In this document: piece after piece, positions 8,401-16,100 of the stretch
Layout: the number at the start of each line of letters is the position of its first letter
How positions within the stretch are numbered: position 1 is the stretch's first letter
DNA from: JAWLHA01 sp041690535
GTDB lineage: Bacteria; Pseudomonadota; Gammaproteobacteria; Thiohalomonadales; Thiohalomonadaceae
Direction: 5' to 3'
Length of the DNA: 39,061 bases
Assembly (NCBI GenBank): GCA_041690535.1
Contig: JAWLHA010000045.1
Location: 1-39,061, forward strand
The notes under the pieces: model-generated
The model's input: the letters and a program-made list of their open reading frames with translations, nothing else
What the model was told of the DNA's origin: nothing
The model's database searches: none
Position numbers and translations under genes: made by a program

Positions 8401-8477
8401 TATTACCCATGGATGTGCCTGGTGCCGGGACCTCCCAGTGACTGCCCATGTCTTACTTGCTCCTGTATTCACCGGCG

Positions 8478-8915
8478 CTACTGCTGATAAATGCGAACCG
8501 CGCCGCCATCGCCGAGCTGACGAACCGTGAGCGAAAGCCCGGTACCCACCTGCTCCTGCTGCATGAAATTGCCGTTACCGATCTGCACGCCCAGCAGACG
8601 GTTGTCGCGGCCCTGCTGCGACTGGAGCAGAACGTTGCCCTCGCCCCGCTGGATCGCCTGAGCTTCGAGTCCCTCCCCCATCTGGATGACCTCGACCACA
8701 TTGCCCCCGCTCGATGCCGGGGGGATCAGAGGCAGAGACAGACTGCCCAAGGGGGCCGCCGATGCCGGCCTGCCCACCGCGCCTCCGGCGAATTCCATGC
8801 CCGCCCCCCCCAGGATCCACTGCGCCTCGTCCGCCACGGCGGGGCCGCACAGAGATGCAGTCAGGGCGAACACTAGATACCGGGCCGGGTGCATCGCTGC
8901 AGCGCGCCTTGCCAT
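8478..8915 (-). CDS. Curlin-like protein B (possible CsgB-type nucleator)
   Basis: A 145-residue secreted protein. A signal peptide (to about ...CGPAVADE) is followed by a roughly 45-residue Gly/Ala/Pro-rich segment without repeats, then about five curlin-type strands (VVEVIQMGEGLEAQ, GNVLLQSQQG, NRLLGVQIGNGN and so on). The last strand, LTVRQLGDGGAVRIYQQ, is arginine-bearing. The basic last repeat recalls CsgB, which nucleates curli at the cell surface, so a nucleator role is my inference. The start codon overlaps the stop of the upstream curlin gene (TAATG), implying coupled translation. An internal ATG 21 nt later (8894) is an alternative start. Confidence 0.75.
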   Translation of the reverse strand: MARRAAAMHPARYLVFALTASLCGPAVADEAQWILGGAGMEFAGGAVGRPASAAPLGSLSLPLIPPASSGGNVVEVIQMGEGLEAQAIQRGEGNVLLQSQQGRDNRLLGVQIGNGNFMQQEQVGTGLSLTVRQLGDGGAVRIYQQ

Positions 8916-9799
8916 TACTCAACTTGGGAGAGGATGGCGTTGTTCGCACTCCCTTGCTGTAAAGCCACATAGGTGTTTCCGGCCCCGGCCTGCGTGATCT
9001 CGAGGCTGTTCAGCTCGCCGTAAACCTGAAGCGCCTCGATCCTGTTGTAGGCACCGGTTTGCGTGAGATTCACCTCGCTATCGGTCACGTTCCTCTGCCT
9101 CACATCCAGTCGCAGTTCGTCGCCGTACTGATAGGCGACCTGTTCGCTTGAGTGCGCATTTTTCTGTTCCATGAAGGCGCGACTGCTCCACCCGTCCTGC
9201 TCCAGGAGAATGGTGCTCTCGGTACTGACCGCCTGAGCAACCTTGGCGTCATTGCCGGTGCCCTGTTGCCGCACATCGGCGAGGTCGTTCGTCCCCTTCT
9301 GCTGCTTGACCTCAGTGCGGTTTCCCTCTCCGGACTGTTCGACGATGGCAATCTGCCCCCAGCCGTTGCCCTGGTAAGTCACGGCTTCGAGATCGTTGCC
9401 CTCCTGACCTACGAACGCGACATCCCAGGAGCCATTTTCCTGTGTGGAATGCGCCTGGAGACCATCACCGTATTGGATCTGCTCGATGGAGCCGTCGGTG
9501 GTCCCCACTTGGGCCGCATTGGCCTCATTGTTCATTCCGAACTGCTCCTGCGCAGCCAGGGAGTTCTGGACTCCAGCCTGCAGAATCACTGCCGTGTTGC
9601 CGTCGTTTTCCGCTCCGGTGCCGAATTGGATCTGCTGAGCCAATGCACCGCTGGAGCCGTATTGCTCGATGATTGCCGACTGGCCGTTGCCTTCCTGCCA
9701 CTGTTCAGCCACGTTGGCCGCGTGGACTGGAGGCCAAAGGGCTGCAGCCACTGCCGCGGTAATCACCCGGGGTCTTGCCATCAGTCTCTTCATTGCCAC
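8915..9799 (-). CDS. Curlin-repeat protein A
   Basis: A 294-residue secreted repeat protein. A signal peptide (basic start, hydrophobic core, cleavage near PPVHA-AN) is followed by about seventeen curlin-like units, for example GNGQSAIIEQYG, NTAVILQAGVQNS, GNDAKVAQ and GAGNTYVALQQGSANN. Units are less regular than in protein C and contain more charged residues (Glu, Asp, Lys, Arg). The ATG has GGAG 8 nt upstream. It is the first curlin gene after a 337-bp gap from csgG, so it may have its own promoter. It overlaps the next gene by one base (TAATG). It is likely a fibre subunit or accessory curlin. Confidence 0.85.
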   Translation of the reverse strand: MAMKRLMARPRVITAAVAAALWPPVHAANVAEQWQEGNGQSAIIEQYGSSGALAQQIQFGTGAENDGNTAVILQAGVQNSLAAQEQFGMNNEANAAQVGTTDGSIEQIQYGDGLQAHSTQENGSWDVAFVGQEGNDLEAVTYQGNGWGQIAIVEQSGEGNRTEVKQQKGTNDLADVRQQGTGNDAKVAQAVSTESTILLEQDGWSSRAFMEQKNAHSSEQVAYQYGDELRLDVRQRNVTDSEVNLTQTGAYNRIEALQVYGELNSLEITQAGAGNTYVALQQGSANNAILSQVE

Positions 9800-10136
9800 T
9801 TCTCCGCCAGACTTCGAAACTCGCGGGATAACCTAACCGCACCTGTTTACTGCTGACTGAAACCATAACAATGCCCCTTTCGTTGCACGTCCGCCGATTT
9901 TCGTATTCGCTTTCGTATTTCCCGTCCCGACTCATCATTGCGTCGTAGGAAATTGGATTGTTAGGGATTGGGGGACGCCTGGCGCATGCAGGAAGGGCTC
10001 AAACACGCAGGCAAGTCGCAGCCCGCGCATTCCGGGGTGAACGGGAGAGCGGCGCGGGTGGATGCGCTCGCTTATCCACGCATGTCAGGCGGCTTCGGCC
10101 ATGTCAGGGAGAGTTGGTGCAAAACGGAGCTCGGGG
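9800..10136 (-). promoter_or_regulatory. csgG-curlin gap with direct repeats
   Basis: This 337-bp gap separates csgG from the curlin genes. On the plus strand a 13-bp-spaced direct repeat (TTTTCGTAT at 9898-9906 and TTTCGTATT at 9911-9919) lies about 100 nt upstream of the first curlin start and could bind a regulator. A decayed piece of the 869-947 repeat family (GGTGGATGCGCT near 10058, CTTATCCACGCATG near 10071) and a doubled CATGTCAGG follow. I see no strong -10/-35 pair, and no gene. Confidence 0.4.
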
Positions 10137-11039
10137 TCAGCCCGGCCCCACGAGCGGCCATCCGTCCGGAACCGGCAGGGTGTCGGTCTCGCCCCGCAGT
10201 TCCCTCACATAGGAGCGAATCACCGGCGTGTTGATATCGGCGGGATCACCCAGCGCCCAGGTCCGGTCGAGCACCCCCTCGACGATGAGCCCGAGCAGCG
10301 CCTTCTCGATCGCCTCGAGCACGCACTGCTGGGCGGGCTCATTGGTGGTGTAGCCGGTTTCCAGCTCCAGCAGGCGCTTGAGACTGACGAACCGGAAGAC
10401 ACCCGCCTGCACCTCCCTGGAGTAGATGGTCTTGCTCGCCGATACGCTGTTGATGACCAGTCCGGTGCGCGCATCCACGGCCCGCAGGTAGACGGTGACC
10501 TGGTCGGAGCGGTACTGGGTCGATGCGCCAATCCCGAAGTACTTGGCCCCCAGCCCGCCGGTGAGGGTATTGGTCTCGTAGCCGATGATGCCCCCCTCCA
10601 GCACGATCGTCGCGTGACGCAGGGGCGGCAGAGGGCCGGGAGTGATCCCTCCGTTCTCCTCCGCGGCGCGAATGATCTTCCGCTCGGTGAGGAGGTTCTG
10701 CAGCCCCTCCCGCTCCACCGGAACGAACCATCCCGAGTCCTTGAGGGCCTTGATGAGCATGGAGGTGGCGCCCTGGGTCACCGAGGTGGAGAAGGAGGAG
10801 CCCGTCGCGGAGGGCTTGTACTGCCCGGTCTGATCGCGAAACCCGTAGACCGCCGCCACGATGGGTCCCTTGGGCCTCGGCAACTCACGCAGAAGCGCGT
10901 TGGTGGCGGAGCGTGGGGTGAGTACGGCCGGTGCGCTCGGGTTGGGGTAGGCGACCGACGCACACCCGTTCAACAGCGCGGGCAAGAGTGCAACGAGCGT
11001 GGCGGCGACACCAGTGCGGACCATCTTTGCAGTGCTCAT
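10137..11039 (-). CDS. csgG: Curli secretion channel lipoprotein CsgG
   Basis: Forms the nonameric outer-membrane pore that exports curlins. The product is 300 residues with a lipoprotein signal peptide ending in LLNGC (lipidated C26). Family blocks include VAAVYGFRDQTGQYKPS, FSTSVTQGATSMLIKAL, GWFVPVEREGLQNLLTERKIIRA, LEGGIIGYETNTLTGG, GIGASTQYRSDQVTVYLRAVD and SKTIYSREVQAGVFRFV. The ATG overlaps the csgF stop (ATGA), showing coupled expression. Its position directly after csgF matches the E. coli csgDEFG order. Confidence 0.98.
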   Translation of the reverse strand: MSTAKMVRTGVAATLVALLPALLNGCASVAYPNPSAPAVLTPRSATNALLRELPRPKGPIVAAVYGFRDQTGQYKPSATGSSFSTSVTQGATSMLIKALKDSGWFVPVEREGLQNLLTERKIIRAAEENGGITPGPLPPLRHATIVLEGGIIGYETNTLTGGLGAKYFGIGASTQYRSDQVTVYLRAVDARTGLVINSVSASKTIYSREVQAGVFRFVSLKRLLELETGYTTNEPAQQCVLEAIEKALLGLIVEGVLDRTWALGDPADINTPVIRSYVRELRGETDTLPVPDGWPLVGPG

Positions 11040-11431
11040 AGGTAGGGGATTTCAATCACCGTCACCTGACCGGTGCGCAGATCCGTGACATTGACGACCA
11101 CGCTGTCGGGATTGGTGGTCACCACCTCGATCTGGTAGTTGTCGGTGGAGTAGAGGCCACCGTCCCCGAGCCCCTCTTCCGAATAGATGTCGTTGACGAT
11201 CTTGCGCGCCATGGCGTTCAGCACTTGGCGTTCCAGATTCTGCTGGAAGGAGGCCAGGGGATCGAACTCCACCCCGGGCTCTTTGAAGTCGCTCTGCGCC
11301 TGGGCGGAATTGAGCAGGAAGGTGCCGTTGAGCGGGTTCCCGCCGAAGGAGGGGTTGGTGAACTCGAACGTGAGCTCGGAGCCCTGCGCCATCCAGGGAG
11401 CCAACAGAAGTGACGCGACGACTCGCTTCAT
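11036..11431 (-). CDS. csgF: Curli assembly factor CsgF
   Basis: Couples curlin secretion to nucleation at the mouth of the CsgG pore. The 131-residue product has a signal peptide ending near MAQG. The mature N-terminus, LTFEFTNPSFGGNPLNG, followed by FLLNSAQAQ, is the highly conserved CsgF segment that binds inside CsgG. The C-terminal part (NYQIEVVTTNPDSVVVNVTDLRTGQVTVIEIPYL) also matches the family. I chose the internal ATG because AGGA lies just upstream and the signal peptide begins there. A longer frame to 11488 adds only unrelated sequence. It overlaps csgG by 4 nt. Confidence 0.96.
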   Translation of the reverse strand: MKRVVASLLLAPWMAQGSELTFEFTNPSFGGNPLNGTFLLNSAQAQSDFKEPGVEFDPLASFQQNLERQVLNAMARKIVNDIYSEEGLGDGGLYSTDNYQIEVVTTNPDSVVVNVTDLRTGQVTVIEIPYL

Positions 11432-11531
11432 TGCATCCTCGAATTGTCTCGTGTGGAAACTCGACCGACCCGGCCGCAGCGGGGTCATGGCTGTCCCGTG
11501 TCAATCCGGCCGCCAGGTGGATCGCCTCGCC

Positions 11532-11951
11532 TCAGTACCCGCTGGCGGAGAGGTCGGAGCGGGACCGCGGCGCCGGGGTGCGGATTTTCACGGCAATCTT
11601 CTCGTACACCGTCCTGGTCGCCTCTTCGGCCAACGCCTTGACATTGCCCCGACCGGGGCGGATCACTGTGCTATACACCACATCCCCATCTTGCTGGACC
11701 CGAATGATGCTTCCCCACGCCGCCGACGGAGTCTCTGTAACCACCAGGTTGTAGCCATCCGGTTCATAGCGGGCAAACCAGGCGGCGGCGAAGTGGTAGT
11801 AAAACTCGTGCCCGAGCCGGGTGATGGTCCGGTCAATCACCACGCCGGTGAAATCGAGCTCCAGCCCGTCCGCGCCCCGCCCCGGCGCCGCCGCGACCAT
11901 GCCGCCAAGGAGAACGAGTGCCGCAGCCGCGAGGAGACGCCGCTTGCTCAT
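11532..11951 (-). CDS. csgE: Curli periplasmic chaperone CsgE
   Basis: Periplasmic factor that caps CsgG and feeds curlins to it. The 139-residue product (E. coli 129) has an Ala/Leu-rich signal peptide ending around residue 27. Typical blocks follow: LDFTGVVIDRTITRLGHEFYY, FAARYEPDG-like WFARYEPDGYNLVV, ETPSAAWGSIIRVQQDGDVVYSTVIRPGRG and a C-terminal helix with EEATRTVYEKI. Its ATG overlaps the csgD stop (ATGA). A 100-nt spacer separates it from csgF. Confidence 0.95.
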   Translation of the reverse strand: MSKRRLLAAAALVLLGGMVAAAPGRGADGLELDFTGVVIDRTITRLGHEFYYHFAAAWFARYEPDGYNLVVTETPSAAWGSIIRVQQDGDVVYSTVIRPGRGNVKALAEEATRTVYEKIAVKIRTPAPRSRSDLSASGY

Positions 11952-12628
11952 AGGTTCTCACTCACCCAGCGCGCCGCCTGCAGGCGGGTGGAGACGTTGA
12001 TCTTTCTGAACACGTGATAGATGTGCGTCTTCACGGTATGGACGCTGCGGCACATGCGCTCGGCGATCTCGGCGTTGCTCGCGCCCCCGGCCACCATGCG
12101 CAGCACCTCCATCTCGCGGGCGGTGAGCTCGGGGGGGCGCGGGCGGGACAGGGCCTGGCGCGCGCGGTACTCACGGAAATGGCGGGACAACAGCTCCCGG
12201 GGCAGCCAGAACTGCCCGTCGAAAATGGCCGAAAGACCCTTGATGAGGTGGGTAAAGGAGATGTTCTCCTGAAAGATCCCCCGTACCTCCGGGCGGGTGG
12301 CGAGTTCGTCGTACCAAAGCTCGGAGCTCACGTTCAGCACGGCCAGATTGCACTGATACGCTACGGCGGTGGGGAGCATGTCCAGATGGGCGAGCACCGA
12401 CTGGAGATCCTGTCCCAGCGCGTCCAACAGCACCAGGTGATCTGCCGGGACGGAGGGGGCCGGCAGCGTTGCCACGACCCGGCAGGTTGCCCCCGTCTCG
12501 GCCTCGATACGCGCGGCAAGCATTGAATTCTGCAAGGAGTACTGGCCCACCAGGGTCACGTACTTGCCCGCCAGCACGGGCGGGTCGCTCGGGCGAAGCT
12601 TGCTGGCGAAAGGTGTGATGCCACTCAT
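11948..12628 (-). CDS. csgD: LuxR-family curli regulator CsgD
   Basis: Transcription activator of curli and biofilm genes. From this start the product is 226 residues (E. coli CsgD 216). It has an N-terminal degenerate receiver-like domain and a C-terminal LuxR helix-turn-helix: LTAREMEVLRMVAGGASNAEIA, then VHTVKTHIYHVFRKINVSTRLQAARW. The frame extends 30 codons upstream, but this ATG has GAGGA 8 nt before it and the longer start has none. It leads the csgDEFG run, and its stop overlaps csgE. In enterobacteria csgD expression is driven through cyclic di-GMP, so the GGDEF/EAL protein in this window is a possible upstream partner (inference). Confidence 0.95.
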   Translation of the reverse strand: MSGITPFASKLRPSDPPVLAGKYVTLVGQYSLQNSMLAARIEAETGATCRVVATLPAPSVPADHLVLLDALGQDLQSVLAHLDMLPTAVAYQCNLAVLNVSSELWYDELATRPEVRGIFQENISFTHLIKGLSAIFDGQFWLPRELLSRHFREYRARQALSRPRPPELTAREMEVLRMVAGGASNAEIAERMCRSVHTVKTHIYHVFRKINVSTRLQAARWVSENL

Positions 12629-13194
12629 CGCAATTCCTCGGATTGGTGCCGCCGGAGCGGCCACATCAGTGGGGCGCGGGGGCAGCCGACTCGGCAGACC
12701 CGCTTCATCCAGGCTCAACCGTGATGCTTAAGCCACGCGGTAACTGTAGCGGGGCTCCCCCTAGCGGAATATGGGGGAAACCCGGTGAATGGGCTGAGGT
12801 GAAACCCGTAGCCCGGAGGTGGGGAAACCGTGTAGGCACAGGAAGGTATCGCCCGCAGCGGCCCAATAAGGCACCCGCCCATTGCCACCGTCTGCTGCCC
12901 GACACGCCAACCAAAACACCTGGGGGCACCCGAATTCCGCAACGGGTTAGTCCGTTAGCCGGACTCGTCACACCTTGGCATGACACCTAACCTTCCGGCG
13001 GGTAGGAGCGCTACTGCATCGCTGAGCGAAAAGTAGGGATCCACCGGAGCGCAGCCCCATGTGCGCCTAGCTAGCCTAAGAGACGCCGAAAACCCGAGAT
13101 CCCGGATCGCGCGTCGTTCACGAGCGCAGACGCGTCGCACGAGTGAGCGCCTTGCCGCCCCCGATGGCTAACCGAACGCAGAGGTGATCGTGGC
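12629..13194. promoter_or_regulatory. Divergent regulatory gap between csgD and the oxidase operon
   Basis: This 566-bp stretch holds no supported gene and must contain the promoters of both divergent operons. Around 12770-12830 (plus strand) three related words occur: GGGGGAAACCCGGTG, GAGGTGAAACCCGTAG and GAGGTGGGGAAACCGTGTAG. They look like imperfect tandem sites for a regulator. I could not settle on convincing -10/-35 boxes. A GAGGTG ribosome site for the oxidase gene is at 13181-13186. Confidence 0.5.
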
Positions 13195-16100
13195 ATGAGT
13201 CCTGGAGTGAATGCTCTAACCTTGAGATGGCAGTTCATTCTCACCGGGGCACTGCTCCTGGTGGGCCAATCCGAGGCCATTGCCCGGACCATCGTGGCCG
13301 AGGTGGTGGCGCTGGAGCAGGTGCAGGTCTACAACCGCTTCGGCGCCTACAACCCCGTGGGCATGCAATACGCGCTGCGGCGCGATGTGGTGGACAAGAG
13401 CAGCGGCCTCTCCGAGGCCGAAGGGGCTACCCTGCGGCCCGGCGGAGTCATGCTGCGCCCCGGGAAGCGACCCCGGCCACTGGTGCTGCGCGGCAACGCC
13501 GGGGACACGTTGGTGGTGCACTTCACCAACCTGCTGAGCCCCCAGCGCGAACACTCCGACGCCCCCTTCACCCGCCTCGCCTCCATGGCGGCGGTGGGGC
13601 TGACGCCCGTGGGCAACAACAAGGACCCGCTCAACACCGGCATCGCCGGGATCGCCCCCGGCCAGTCGCAGACCTACGGCTGGTCCCTGGAGCGGGAGGG
13701 CACCCACCTCATCTTCAGCAATGGCGCCCCGGCAGGCGGACAGGGCGACGGGGGCAGCCTGGTGCTGGGGCTGTTCGGCGCCATCAACGTGGAGCCCGCC
13801 GGCACCGTCTGGTACCGCAGCCAGGTCACCGCGGACGAGTTGGCCGCCGCCACAGCCCGCGACGAAGGGGGGGCGCCGGCGCATCTGCCCACCGGCCACC
13901 CCAGGCTGGATTATGGCGCCGAGGACGCCAACGGCATCCCTGTCCTCGCGATGCTCAAATCCCAGGGCGGCAACACCCATGAACTGGTGCACGCCGACCT
14001 CGATGCCCTGATCACCGGCTCCGGAGACGGCTTCCGGGAGTTCACCATCATCTTCCATGACGAGCTGAAGGCGGTGCAGGCCTTCCCGGTGCTCGATGCG
14101 GAGCAACTGCACGGGGTGCGCGACGGCTTCGGCGTCAACTACGGCGCCTCCGGCATGGGCGCGATTCTCATGGCCAACCGCCTGGGCGAGGGGCCGGCCA
14201 AGGAGTGCGTGGAATGCTTCTACGAGGAGTTCTTCCTCACCTCCTGGGCCAACGGCGATCCCGCCCTGCTGGTGCAGTACGAGGACGACCCGAGCAACGT
14301 GCACCACAGCTATTTGAATGACCGGGTCAAGATCCGCAACCTGCACGCCGGCCCCAAGGAGACCCACATCTTCCATCTCCACGCCCACCAGTGGGTCGGA
14401 AATCCCTCCAGCGACAACTCCAACTATCTGGATTCCCAGACCATCGCCCCCGCCCAGGGCTTCACCTATGACATCTATTACGGCGGCAGCGGCAACCGCA
14501 ACCGCACCCCCGGGGATGCCATCTTCCACTGCCACCTCTACCCCCACTTCGCCTCCGGCATGTGGGGGCTGTGGCGGGTCCATGACGTGTTCGAGGACGG
14601 CACCCGCCGACTGGCCGACGGCGAATACGGCCCCGGCACCGATCCCCTGACCGGGGTGACCGACGGCGGCACCCCCATTCCGGCCGTGGTGCCTCTGCCG
14701 AGCCTGGCCCTCGCGCCGCTGCCCACCTACGCGTCGGTGGACAGCAACGGGGATGGCGCACTGGACGGCATGCCCGGCTACCCCTTCTACATCGCCGGCG
14801 AGGCGGGCCATCGGCCGCCCCAGGCCCCCTATGACCTGGCCCGCGACGGCGGCCTGCCGCGCCACGTGGTACTGGCCGGCGCCCGCAACGCGCGCCAGGA
14901 CCTGGCCGCGGCGGACTTCTCCGCCGAACTGCTGGCCGCGGACCTACGCATCCTGCCCCAGGAGGGGACCCCCCTGGAGCAGGCGGCCATGGCCTTTCAC
15001 GCCACCCCGGGTGGCTTCGCCTCCATCACCCAGGAGGGGTCGGCAGCCAGCTTTGCGGTGAACGGGCTCCCGCCCCAACCCGGGGCTCCCTTCGCCGACC
15101 CCTGCCCGCCCGGCCAGGCCACCGGCGAGCGGGTCTACAACGTCTCCGCCATTCAGCTCGATCTGCTGGTCAACGCGGCCGGCTGGCACAACCCCCAAGC
15201 CCGGATCAACGTGCTCGATTCGGACGTACCCAGGTACGAGGGGCGCTCCACCACGGCCGATCCCTTCTTCTTCCGCGCCAACTCGGGGGAGTGTGTGGTC
15301 TTTCGCCACACCAACCGCACCCCCAACGTGCTGGAGAAGGACGACTTCCAGGTGCGCACCCCCACCGACACCATCGGCCAGCATATCCACCTGGTGAAAT
15401 TCGATGTCACCGCCTCCGACGGCTCGGGCAACGGCTGGAACTACGAGGACGGCACCTTCTCCGCCCAGGCCATCGCCGAGCGCATCGAGGCGAGCCATGC
15501 CGGCTCGGCGGTGGACCTGAGCGGCGAGCCGGTGAACCTCTCCATGGAAGACTCCGGCTTCCAGACCACCGTGCAGCGCTGGTGGGCCGACCCGCTGCTC
15601 AATGGGCAGGGCCAGGACCGCACCATCCGCACGGTCTTCACCCACGACCACTTCGCCCCCTCGAGCATCCAGCACTACGGCTTCTACAACGCCCTGGTGA
15701 TCGAGCCGGCCGGCTCCTCCTGGCTCACCCAGGACGGCAAGGATGACCTCTCGCAGCCCCTCAACCCGGCCCGCGGGGTGGGGACCCAGGCCATCATTTT
15801 GGGGGCGGACGACCTCGACACTCACCCGCCCACCCGTGAGTTCATGGTGGCGGTGGCCGACTTTGGCGTGCTCTACGACCCAACCGCCGATGCGGGAACG
15901 TCGTGTCCCGAGGCGGTCCGCCCCGAGCTGGGCTGCCCGGTTAATCCGCCGGAGGCGCCGGAAGCCATCTCCGCCGACGACCCGGGCGCCTTCCTCGTGA
16001 ACTACAAAAATGAGCCGATCCCCCTGCGCGTCGGCCAGTTCGACGCCTCGGGCAGCTTCGTGGGGCTCAAATCCGGAGATGCCGGGGATATGGCCTACGT

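Noticed and set aside
13025..13065. Possible copy of the 869-947 repeat (GTAGGGATCCACCGGAGCGCA)
   Set aside because: Only short words match and no second arm is present.
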